Of a stretch of DNA of 64,000 bases, positions 16,611 to 24,101 are shown piece after piece (position 1 is the first letter of the stretch; every line of letters begins with the position of its first letter). Below the pieces are notes generated by a model that saw nothing but the letters and a program-made list of their open reading frames with translations, did not search any database and had not been told where the DNA came from. Made by a program: the position numbers and the translations under genes. The stretch is from Paraburkholderia solitsugae (lineage in GTDB: Bacteria > Pseudomonadota > Gammaproteobacteria > Burkholderiales > Burkholderiaceae), in the NCBI RefSeq assembly GCF_013177695.1, contig NZ_WOEY01000152.1, positions 27,050 to 91,049 of the forward strand, read 5' to 3'.

Positions 16611-16665
16611 ACGGCTGCTACAGGCTGACGGACCCTGAGTGGTGAGACGGTGTGAAAATCGGAAT

Positions 16666-16689
16666 CCGGTATCGCTGATGCGATACCGG
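16666..16689. repeat. Perfect hairpin, 10-bp stem
   Basis: CCGGTATCGC-TGAT-GCGATACCGG. There is no T-run. It lies just upstream of the ada/alkA remnant and may be the terminator or REP-like end of a lost gene. Confidence 0.4.
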
Positions 16690-16719
16690 GAGGCTTGGTC
16701 CAACCGCCCTGCCTGACGA

Positions 16720-16930
16720 AGTTACCGTTCCTTTACCCTCGAAGACTTGGCGAACCGAGTCGGTGTCACTGAACGGCATCTACGACGTATCTCTGCCACC
16801 GAATATGGCCTATCCGCAGTCGAGTTCATCCTAACGCAACGCCTCCTTTTGGCGAAGAGGTTGTTGACCGATACAGCGCTTCCTCGCGCTACCGTGCGCA
16901 AGCAGATGGCGGACTCGTGTCTACGCGATT
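16720..16930 (+). pseudogene. Ada/AlkA-type AraC-HTH remnant
   Basis: The frame through TTG 16747 reads LEDLANRVGVTERHLRRI, EFILTQRLLLAKRLLTDTAL, the AraC-type HTH of Ada or of the AlkA fusion glycosylases. Homology starts without a start codon and is lost after about RATVRKQMADSC. Only about 65 codons remain of a protein of 300-500 residues, so it is a decayed fragment of an alkylation-repair regulator/glycosylase. Confidence 0.65.
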
Positions 16931-17117
16931 CGCGCCCGGGCACCGCCGGGATGGCATTACTGCGCGCTTACCCTCAGCACAGCGCATTTAGCCGTAGTTA
17001 GAAGAGGTGGACCGGTATCTCGGCGGAAGGTGCCTATCGATGGTGTAATCGCGGCAAGATTGGACTGTTGGGCGACACCTGATCCCTGCACTTTCGCACG
17101 CGCTGGGCGCACTGGAT

Positions 17118-17297
17118 TTACCCGGAGATCCCCGTGCCGTGGCTTGCATCGCCGGCTGTGGCGCTCTCACGTACCGCGGCGGCGAATCGCTCCAGTGCGC
17201 TCAATGACGCGCTGATGCTGTGATATTCCTCATGGCCGATCTTGGCGTCTAGCAGGACAAGCATGCCGGATTGTCTGGCGATCTCGATGATGTTCAT
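17118..17297 (-). CDS. Small hypothetical protein
   Basis: About 59 residues from ATG 17297 (or 62 from 17306): MNIIEIARQSGMLVLLDAKIG followed by SLSALERFAAAVRESA. It resembles in style the small phage- and island-borne proteins of Burkholderia that begin with an EIAR-x-SGM helix, but no function is known to me. It sits among gene fragments, so it may be a leftover of a prophage or island. Confidence 0.4.
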   Translation of the reverse strand: MNIIEIARQSGMLVLLDAKIGHEEYHSISASLSALERFAAAVRESATAGDASHGTGISG

Positions 17298-17784
17298 GTT
17301 CGTCACCGTGTGGTTGATTCGACGACCGGTTGCACCGGTTAGCGTTTAGCTGCTGTTAACCACGCAAGTGACGTGCCAACACGTAAACCGCCCAGATGAT
17401 CGCCGTGCCGGACTGTCGATCCCGCAAAGGTCCGATCGCTGTTGGTCATTTGACGAATTTATCGAGCGTAAAAGGACTGGCGCGGTATTGCACTGCGCGA
17501 TCGCCCGCAACGCCAAACCACATGCCGTCAACGCATCTTCAAGTGCGCAACAGCAAGCCCCGCCCACGCATCTGCACAAATCGCTACTAGCCGTGAAACC
17601 GCCTCTTCGGTGGGGCTCGCCGGCTGGTTTCGCCAAATGAACAAGGCGGCCCGCTTCGTTTCACAATTTGATGATTCAGGTTTTCTCCGCGCTGCTGCGA
17701 ACGGCGATTTTTTGAGCAGACCTGCCTTTCCACCCAAAACGCGCCTTGCACATCCCGTGCGCAAGGGCACGAACGGATGAAACG
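17298..17784. other. Gene-free scar region
   Basis: 487 bases with only short, poorly coding frames on both strands. No repeat ends, promoter or RNA gene recognised. Confidence 0.5.
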
Positions 17785-18108
17785 ATGAACCTTCCGCAAC
17801 CGCTGTTCCCTAGCAACCAACTCTTCGTCCGCATCACAGCGTGGTGCGACGGCAGTTATGTCGAATTCGATTTCGCGGTCGGCGATCCAGCTATCGCCGT
17901 CGGACTGATCATGGACTGCGCAAGGTCCGGCAGCTTCTGCCACATCAACGAAGTACGGACGCTCGGCGGCGGCGGTGTTGAGTTCGACCGCTCACGCGAA
18001 CACTGGCGCTTTGCCGGACAATCCGCTTGCGTTGCCCGACGTGGCCCGCGGTCATTGAGAAAAGTGAGAGCCGGCGACGTGACAGAAGCCAGGCGGCGAT
18101 ACTGGTGA
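17785..18108 (+). pseudogene. dmpK: Phenol hydroxylase P0 (DmpK-like) remnant with altered C-terminus
   Basis: From ATG 17785 the product reads NQLFVRITAWCDGSYVEFDF, AVGDPAIAV, then FCHINEVRTL and REHWRFAG, which follows the P0/DmpK assembly-factor pattern (VEFDFAIGDP, FC-x-N-V, WRYG). After about residue 78 the frame runs on into unrelated sequence to 18108. None of the other five phenol hydroxylase genes follows. It lies next to a DmpR-family activator, so it may be the stump of a lost multicomponent phenol hydroxylase operon. Confidence 0.6.
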
Positions 18109-18302
18109 ACGCAGCAGTCCAGCCAGCAGTTGCCTGATTTGCGTGCCCAGTTCGAAGGCGACATACAGCTGGCCGACGATCGTTGTATCTCACCCTTCCC
18201 GGGGGGTGACAGGTGCATCCATTTGCATGCTCCTTTCGAAAAACGGATGTGGGAAAACTCGTTTTACTCCAGGGCTCTTACTTTCGGGACGTTCGATAGT
18301 AT

Positions 18303-20039
18303 CTAGGAATGGCCGTTGAGTTCCTCCGTGCGCTTCCTCAATCGGTACTCTACTTGTCCTCTGCGCAATTGGAGCAGCCGTGCGGCAGCAGATACGTTTC
18401 CTCCGCTGCGCTCCATTGCTCGCTCAAACAGTAACGTCTCTATATGCTCGAACGAGGGCAGCAGGTCCAATAGACTGTCAGCCAAAAGCCTTTGCTGGTC
18501 CGATTTCCCCCCGTGGCCAGGGCCTGACGTCGCCAGCAAATCTCCTTGCTCACCTAAGCTGAAAGAAGTTCCACTCACCTTTTCGCCTCCGGCGAAGAGA
18601 TGGTTCACGTCGATGCTTCCTCCGGTGTCAGCCAGAATCACACCGCGTTCAATAATGTTCTCAAGCTCACGTACATTGCCTGGCCAGTTGTAGTCTAGCA
18701 GTGCACCATACGCTCGTGCAGTAAGTCCGCTGACTTCCTTCCGGCAGCGAGCTACGCTGTTCTTGAGGAAGAGCGCCGCAAGTACAGGAATGTCCTCGCG
18801 ACGGTCCCGTAGCGGCGGAATCTCGATGGGGAAGACGTTGAGTCTATAGAAAAGGTCATGTCTGAAGCGGCCCGCTTCCATTTCGTCGCGCAGATCGACG
18901 TTTGCCGCAGCGACAATCCGTACGTCGACCTTACGCACCTGAGTACCGCCTACCCGTTCGATTTCCCGCTCCTGCAGTGCTCGCAGTACTTTTCCTTGCG
19001 CTTGCAGCGACAAGCTTGCGATTTCGTCCAGGAATAGCGTGCCGCCATCCGCCCGCTCAAAGCGCCCAGGGCGCGCCTGATCTGCGCCGGTGAATGCGCC
19101 TTTCTCTACGCCGAACAATTCTGCCTCAACAAGGTCGGGAGGGATCGCGGCGCAATTGACTGAGACCATCGGGTGGTCGGCTCGTGGGCTTATTGAGTGT
19201 AGCGCGCGAGCAAAGCATTCTTTGCCGACTCCGCTCTCGCCGCGAAATAACACGGTTGAGTCCGTCGGTGCCACTCGTCTGACCAGGTTCGCGACAGCAT
19301 TGAAACCGGCCGAAATGCCAACGAATCCCTCGAACGCTGCGCTCACAGGCGAATCGCGGTAGCTCTGCGGTGCATCGACGAAGGCATCGATTTGGAGGTA
19401 CCGCATGTCTTCTGCGTCCGTTGCATCCCACTCTTTCAGGGGGCGGCCGATGACGCGGCAACGTGCATGGCCCATCGCCACACATTCTATCTCGCGCCAA
19501 TGAATCGGCACTCCCGTCACAGCGGTGCAATAACCGTCGGCGTAGCCGGTCATCATCCAGCAGGCGGGCGAGCCGCTGATCCCAAACTGGTTCAAATGAG
19601 CTTGCGCCTCCCACGATGACAACCACAGATAGTCTCCACTGAACTGGCCACGCTCGATGTCGAACTCCATGGCTTCTCGAGCCTGGTTATGCACAAAGCC
19701 CTCAATCTCTCGCAGGCGGGGTCCCAGGATCAATGCGTCATCAAGGCCACGACCTGGAAGCGCGCGCACTCGCTGCCCATCTGCAAACCCTTGTGCATAG
19801 CCTTGCCGCATCAGCACTTCACGCGCCTTATCCATGCCGGCGAGCCCTATTAGCTCGCGACGCAACTCCGCAAACGGTGACGCATGCATAAGCAGCATGC
19901 GCTGGTCGAACAGTTGTATGTGTCCTGCATGTGGCGAGAAGTGCAGATGCTCAGCAAGCGATACGAGACCATCGGCATCACTCGTTCTTTCGCCTGCGTC
20001 ATTTGATCTGTTTCTTGAGGCGGATGGCGTTTTCTTCAC
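18303..20039 (-). CDS. Sigma54-dependent aromatic-responsive activator (DmpR/XylR/TbuT family)
   Basis: 578 residues from GTG 20039, chosen because GGAG lies eight bases upstream; the frame is open to a GTG at 20114, but that would run into the inverted repeats. Domain order: N-terminal sensor (HLHFSPHAGHIQLFDQRMLL) with V4R-like part, AAA+ domain with Walker A GESGVGKE, sigma54-contact GAFTGA, Walker B GTLFLDEIASL, and a Fis-type HTH (GNVSAAARLLQLRRGQVEYR). Such proteins bind phenols/toluene directly and open sigma54 promoters. Divergent from the operon that starts at 20284. Confidence 0.9.
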   Translation of the reverse strand: MKKTPSASRNRSNDAGERTSDADGLVSLAEHLHFSPHAGHIQLFDQRMLLMHASPFAELRRELIGLAGMDKAREVLMRQGYAQGFADGQRVRALPGRGLDDALILGPRLREIEGFVHNQAREAMEFDIERGQFSGDYLWLSSWEAQAHLNQFGISGSPACWMMTGYADGYCTAVTGVPIHWREIECVAMGHARCRVIGRPLKEWDATDAEDMRYLQIDAFVDAPQSYRDSPVSAAFEGFVGISAGFNAVANLVRRVAPTDSTVLFRGESGVGKECFARALHSISPRADHPMVSVNCAAIPPDLVEAELFGVEKGAFTGADQARPGRFERADGGTLFLDEIASLSLQAQGKVLRALQEREIERVGGTQVRKVDVRIVAAANVDLRDEMEAGRFRHDLFYRLNVFPIEIPPLRDRREDIPVLAALFLKNSVARCRKEVSGLTARAYGALLDYNWPGNVRELENIIERGVILADTGGSIDVNHLFAGGEKVSGTSFSLGEQGDLLATSGPGHGGKSDQQRLLADSLLDLLPSFEHIETLLFERAMERSGGNVSAAARLLQLRRGQVEYRLRKRTEELNGHS

Positions 20040-20090
20040 TTGTTTACTCCAAATCTCATCTTTCCAGAAAAGCAGAAAGCCTCTCTTCCT

Positions 20091-20114
20091 GTGTTTCCGC
20101 AAATGCTGAAACAC
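20091..20114. promoter_or_regulatory. Inverted repeat, candidate upstream activator site 1
   Basis: GTGTTTC-N10-GAAACAC, a perfect 7-bp inverted repeat, about 110 bases upstream of the sigma54 -24 element. This is the distance expected for an enhancer bound by the divergent activator. Confidence 0.5.
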
Positions 20115-20141
20115 GCCCGGGAAAAGATCAAGGGCATAAGC

Positions 20142-20161
20142 GTGTTTGTTCTGGCAAACAC
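20142..20161. promoter_or_regulatory. Inverted repeat, candidate upstream activator site 2
   Basis: GTGTTTG-N6-CAAACAC, a perfect 7-bp inverted repeat closely related to the one at 20091-20114; the centres are 49 bases apart. A pair of related dyads upstream of a sigma54 promoter is typical of DmpR/XylR-type control. Confidence 0.5.
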
Positions 20162-20196
20162 CTATAAATCAGTGAGTTGCGGAAGGTTATCGTGCG

Positions 20197-20214
20197 TTGG
20201 CCCGCTAGTTGCTT
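20197..20214 (+). promoter_or_regulatory. Sigma54 (-24/-12) promoter
   Basis: TTGGCCCGCTAGTTGCTT has the invariant GG (20199-20200) and GC (20211-20212) exactly ten bases apart and a TTGC -12 box. Transcription would start near 20224, about 60 bases before the reductase GTG at 20284. The divergent sigma54 activator supports the call. Confidence 0.8.
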
Positions 20215-20283
20215 ATATGTCCGCACAAGGCACGGTCTTGTTTCATTAGCAAGACGTTAGAGGCCAACATACGGAGACGACAA

Positions 20284-21264
20284 GTGAGCATTCAAACTAC
20301 CTCCTGCAGTGACTGGCTGCAGGTCCAGGTAACCGCAAAGACCGCGATTGCGGAGGGCGTCATGCTCTTCGAATTCCGGGCCTCGCCAGAGGACCTTCTC
20401 CCGCCGTTCACCGCCGGCTCGCACATCGACATCGCCCTGCCTAACGGGTTGATTCGACAGTACTCGCTTTGCAATTCTCCCGATGAGCGGAAACGCTATG
20501 AGATTGCGGTTCTCCTCGAACCTTCCGGGCGAGGAGGGTCGCGTAGCGCGCACATTGACCTCCTGCGAGGAGACACCGTGCGAATCAGCGAGCCGAGAAA
20601 TATGTTTCCTCTTGTCAATGCACGTCACTCAATACTTGTCGCGGGTGGGATAGGGGTGACCCCCATCCTCAGCATGGCAGAGCATCTGGCGCGAAGGGGT
20701 GCCTCGTTCGAGTTGCACTACTGCTCGCGTTCGGTTGCCAGAACAGCATTTCTTGAACGCATTCAATCTTCCGCTTTTGCCAACCGCGTGCGTGTCTATA
20801 TCGATGACGACCACGGGCGCGGGAACCTCGACGTGAGCGCCGTACTACGCGCTCCCTCTCCCGAGACACACCTATATGTGTGCGGACCAAAGGGATTCAT
20901 GGATTACGTGATTCAGTCCGCGAACGGCGCAGGCTGGGCGGATAGATGCGTCCATAAAGAGTACTTCGCTGCGGGCACTATCGACGAAGGAAAGGATCGC
21001 CCCTTCGAAGTGGTGCTTGCAAGCACAGGAAGAGTTGTACCGGTTACGTCGGAACAAACCGTCGTTCAGGCATTGGCATTGCACGGAATTACTGTACCTG
21101 TTTCCTGTGAGCAGGGTTTCTGCGGCACCTGCGCGATTCGCGTTCTGGATGGTGTGCCTGACCACCGGGACGCGTTTTTCAGCGACGAGGCGAAGGCAGC
21201 AAACGACTGTTTCACGCCTTGCTGTTCGCGAGCGAAGTCAGCCCAGCTGGTAGTCGACTACTAG
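20284..21264 (+). CDS. Class IA Rieske-oxygenase reductase (VanB-like)
   Basis: 326 residues from GTG 20284 (after ACGGAGACGACAA). Domain order FMN/flavin (AGSHIDIALPNGLIRQYSL), NAD (ILVAGGIGVTPILSM, YVCGPKGFM) and C-terminal plant-type [2Fe-2S] ferredoxin (CEQGFCGTC, final Cys in FTPCCSR) is that of vanillate demethylase and phthalate dioxygenase reductases. It passes NADH electrons to the Rieske oxygenase encoded 90 bases downstream. First gene behind the sigma54 promoter. Confidence 0.9.
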   Translation: MSIQTTSCSDWLQVQVTAKTAIAEGVMLFEFRASPEDLLPPFTAGSHIDIALPNGLIRQYSLCNSPDERKRYEIAVLLEPSGRGGSRSAHIDLLRGDTVRISEPRNMFPLVNARHSILVAGGIGVTPILSMAEHLARRGASFELHYCSRSVARTAFLERIQSSAFANRVRVYIDDDHGRGNLDVSAVLRAPSPETHLYVCGPKGFMDYVIQSANGAGWADRCVHKEYFAAGTIDEGKDRPFEVVLASTGRVVPVTSEQTVVQALALHGITVPVSCEQGFCGTCAIRVLDGVPDHRDAFFSDEAKAANDCFTPCCSRAKSAQLVVDY

Positions 21265-21353
21265 CTACCGGCCGTGTCGTACCGGGGAACTCCTGACATT
21301 CGAATCACGTGAAGTTTTCCCAATTACCCCCAGTAAATAAGAGAGAGTGAGAC

Positions 21354-22403
21354 ATGAAAAGCAACCCCACCTATTTGCTCAACGCCTGGTACGTCGCAGC
21401 GCTGTCCACGGAAGTCGGGCCCGAGGCGCTGTTCCACCGCACGATTCTGGATACGTCGGTTCTGATGTACAGAAAGCAGGATGGAACGCCTGTGGCATTG
21501 CATAACCGCTGCCCACATCGGTTTGCACCCCTGCATCTGGGAACGAGACACGGAGACGAAGTTGCCTGTCGATATCACGCGCTTCAGTTCGATTGTTCCG
21601 GGAAATGTACAAAGAATCCACACGGAAACGGACATATCCCGCAGGCCGCCCAGGTGAGGCAGTTCCCGTTGGTCGAGCGATTCGGTTTTCTATGGATCTG
21701 GATGGCCGAGGAGCAGCCAGACTACGAGCGACTTCCGGACTTCGGTCCGCTGGATGAGGGGCACCCGAATGGCATCGGATATACCTACATGCACATGCCT
21801 GTGAACTATGAACTGATCATAGATAACGTCATGGACTTGAGCCATATCGACCACGTACATGGCGAAATCATCTCCACGCGCGGGAAACTTTCACCCGTGG
21901 TGCCGAAGGTCCAGGAACTCGATCGCGCAATAGTTGCAAGGTGGGAATGGAAGCAGACACCGGCGATGATGATCTTCGCTAACTTCCTCTCGCAACCACG
22001 GGAGGAAGCTGACCATTACTTCAACATCACCTGGACGCCGCCCGCCAATATCCAACTATCTGTTGGGGCGGTTCAGGGCGAGAAATCGTTTGATGAATGC
22101 ATCGGCCAGTACGACTTGCATACAACAACGCCCGAAAGCCAGTTCAGCACGCACTATTTTTTTGCTACCCGTCGTAACCATAACGAAGAGGATGGCGAAT
22201 ATAACGCCATCAAGATTAAGGCCATGCATCAGGCTTTTGAAGACGAAGATGGGCCAATCATCAGGGCTGTGCAAGATGAGATGGGGACATCCGAATTCTT
22301 TGAACTGGACCCCGTACTGATGTCGAACGACGTCGCCCCGGTTAAAGTCCGCCGCCTACTGAAGCGCCTGATTGATGATGAGGCACGTACGAACGACTCG
22401 TGA
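21354..22403 (+). CDS. Rieske non-haem iron oxygenase, VanA/O-demethylase-like
   Basis: 349 residues. Rieske cluster ligands are Cys-x-His in NRCPHRFAPLHLG and CRYHALQF; the mononuclear iron site is DNVMDLSHIDHVHGE. Length, the single subunit type and the pairing with a VanB-type reductase place it with the vanillate O-demethylase branch of the Rieske oxygenases, which remove methyl groups from methoxy-arenes as formaldehyde; others in the branch oxidise methyl groups or dehalogenate. Starts at ATG 21354 after AGAGAGTGAGAC. Formaldehyde genes frmA/fghA in the same block support O-demethylation. Confidence 0.8.
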   Translation: MKSNPTYLLNAWYVAALSTEVGPEALFHRTILDTSVLMYRKQDGTPVALHNRCPHRFAPLHLGTRHGDEVACRYHALQFDCSGKCTKNPHGNGHIPQAAQVRQFPLVERFGFLWIWMAEEQPDYERLPDFGPLDEGHPNGIGYTYMHMPVNYELIIDNVMDLSHIDHVHGEIISTRGKLSPVVPKVQELDRAIVARWEWKQTPAMMIFANFLSQPREEADHYFNITWTPPANIQLSVGAVQGEKSFDECIGQYDLHTTTPESQFSTHYFFATRRNHNEEDGEYNAIKIKAMHQAFEDEDGPIIRAVQDEMGTSEFFELDPVLMSNDVAPVKVRRLLKRLIDDEARTNDS

Positions 22404-22556
22404 ATAGAGCGCCTCGAAGGAAAGAGGCAGCAAACGGTCAGCGTTCGCTTACGCAGGAACGACGCAAGAGGATTTGGCGAAGGATTTCCCCGCTAAGGGA
22501 CAGTAGCTAGCAGCCTGTCGTCATCTCCTCTCAATGAGCTATTTGAATTCGATACC

Positions 22557-23468
22557 ATGGACAAGAAATCCATCGACACGCTTCTCGACAAAATTGACGA
22601 GAGTGCAATCAACGAAGGAAACTCGCGGACCAAGACAATCGTCAATCGCATTGTGCGAGATCTCTTCTACACAATTGATGACCTTGATGTAACGCCAGAT
22701 GAGTTCTGGACGGCGCTGAACTATCTTGGAGAGGCGGGACAAAGCGGAGAGCTTGGACTGCTCGCTGCGGGATTGGGCTTTGAGCACTTCCTGGATGTAC
22801 GCCTTGATGAAGCGGAAGCCACCTTGGGCCTGGAAGGTGGGACGCCCCGAACCATTGAAGGCCCACTCTATGTCGCCGGAGCGCCTGAATCAAAGGGACA
22901 CGCGCGCCTGGATGACGGAAGCGGCCCTGGTGAGACGCTCGTAATGCGAGGGCAGGTGTTCGGGGGAGAGGGCAGGCCTCTGGCAAACGCACTCGTTGAA
23001 GTATGGCACGCGAACCATCTGGGGAACTACTCCCACTTCGATAAATCGCAGTCGACGTTCAACCTGCGTGGGTCTATCCGCACGGATGCAGAAGGCTACT
23101 ATAGCTTCCGCAGTGTCGTCCCTGTTGGATACAGCGTTCCGCCGCAAGGCAAGACCCAGCAACTATTGAACCTGCTCGGTCGCCACGGGCATCGACCGGC
23201 ACATATTCACTTCTTTGTCTCCGCCCCTGGCCATCGCAAGCTCACTACGCAAATCAACATCGACGGCGACCCCTATCTGTGGGATGACTTTGCATTCGCT
23301 ACGCGGAATGGTCTGGTTCCGAATCTGTTGCGAGCAGATGCCTCTGACGGCAAACCTTACGGCATTGATGGCGGATTTGCGCTGATTGAATTTGACTTTA
23401 CCCTTTTGAACGATCGCAACGACCTGCCGGTAGCTGAAGTACAGCGCGCACGTGCCGAAGCAATTTGA
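22557..23468 (+). CDS. catA: Catechol 1,2-dioxygenase
   Basis: 303 residues, intradiol dioxygenase with N-terminal helical dimerisation domain. The ferric-iron ligands are visible: Tyr in GNYSHF, Tyr in GYYSFRSV, and two His in RPAHIHFF. Cleaves catechol to cis,cis-muconate with O2. The next steps (catB, catC) are not in the window. No strong ribosome site precedes ATG 22557; the 150-base gap from the oxygenase gene has no obvious terminator. A hydroxyquinol or chlorocatechol preference is possible but less likely from the length and the start. Confidence 0.88.
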   Translation: MDKKSIDTLLDKIDESAINEGNSRTKTIVNRIVRDLFYTIDDLDVTPDEFWTALNYLGEAGQSGELGLLAAGLGFEHFLDVRLDEAEATLGLEGGTPRTIEGPLYVAGAPESKGHARLDDGSGPGETLVMRGQVFGGEGRPLANALVEVWHANHLGNYSHFDKSQSTFNLRGSIRTDAEGYYSFRSVVPVGYSVPPQGKTQQLLNLLGRHGHRPAHIHFFVSAPGHRKLTTQINIDGDPYLWDDFAFATRNGLVPNLLRADASDGKPYGIDGGFALIEFDFTLLNDRNDLPVAEVQRARAEAI

Positions 23469-23660
23469 CGGCAAGGCAGGACTTTTTACCAGTGTAACAA
23501 GGCATGTGCCACGAGACCAGTCCAAGAGACTGAAGTGTCTAGAGTTAGAAGTTCGCAATTAAACAATGCAATTGACGGAGCGGACTCGGCCAGCGTGGGA
23601 CAAGTTGTGTCAAACGTGCGAGAGCAGGACCGTAGCAGCAAGTTAGATGAAGGAGGAGTC

Positions 23661-23897
23661 GTGAATAGCGCGAAAAACTCGTTGCGCGTGATGGTCGAGC
23701 ACTGGCTCGCTCCGAATCCTGCGAACGGGGTTCGGGTCACTAGGTTCAGAAACAGACGATCCAAACACGAATGCTATGTATGCGTCGAGACATTAACGGC
23801 GGCAGGTCCCATTGCGTTGTTCTTTTTTCGTCACCAGGATGGCGCGTGGCGCATATTCCCACCGAGTCGAGAGCGGCCGGCAATGCGTGTCAGCTGA
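23661..23897 (+). CDS. Small conserved-looking protein between catA and tmoA
   Basis: 78 residues from GTG 23661, preceded by the strong ribosome site AAGGAGGAG. Basic and aromatic-rich (VMVEHWLAPNPANGVRVTRF, then FFFRHQDGAWRIFPPS). No family recognised and no membrane helix. Position inside the sigma54-controlled operon suggests a role in the pathway; a longer frame from 23535 lacks a ribosome site. Confidence 0.55.
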   Translation: MNSAKNSLRVMVEHWLAPNPANGVRVTRFRNRRSKHECYVCVETLTAAGPIALFFFRHQDGAWRIFPPSRERPAMRVS

Positions 23898-24067
23898 AAT
23901 TCGATGAACGTTGAATTCGCCACACCAGGACCCGATGCTCTCCAGTCTTCGTTGCGTGCGAGAGCTACGCGCGAATGAAGAATGTCAGCTGATATTAGAT
24001 TGCGAATGCGCCGCGCATATAGCGAATGTGATTTTCGCGAGCATTGATGCCATGAATTGCATGGAGT

Positions 24068-24081
24068 GGGCCAGCTGGCCC
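24068..24081. repeat. 14-bp perfect palindrome before tmoA
   Basis: GGGCCAGCTGGCCC, ending 20 bases before the tmoA start and just before its GGAGACGAACC ribosome site. It may form an mRNA hairpin that tunes tmoA translation, or be an operator. Confidence 0.35.
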
Positions 24082-24101
24082 GACAATTTAGGAGACGAAC
24101 C

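Noticed and set aside
17346..17636. Small Cys-rich minus-strand frame
   Set aside because: No motif or ribosome site; the opposite strand is equally open, typical of non-coding DNA here.
20040..20114. Start of the sigma54 activator at GTG 20114
   Set aside because: No ribosome site, a Lys/Arg/Phe-rich extension not seen in DmpR/XylR proteins, and it would cover a perfect inverted repeat; GTG 20039 has GGAG eight bases upstream.
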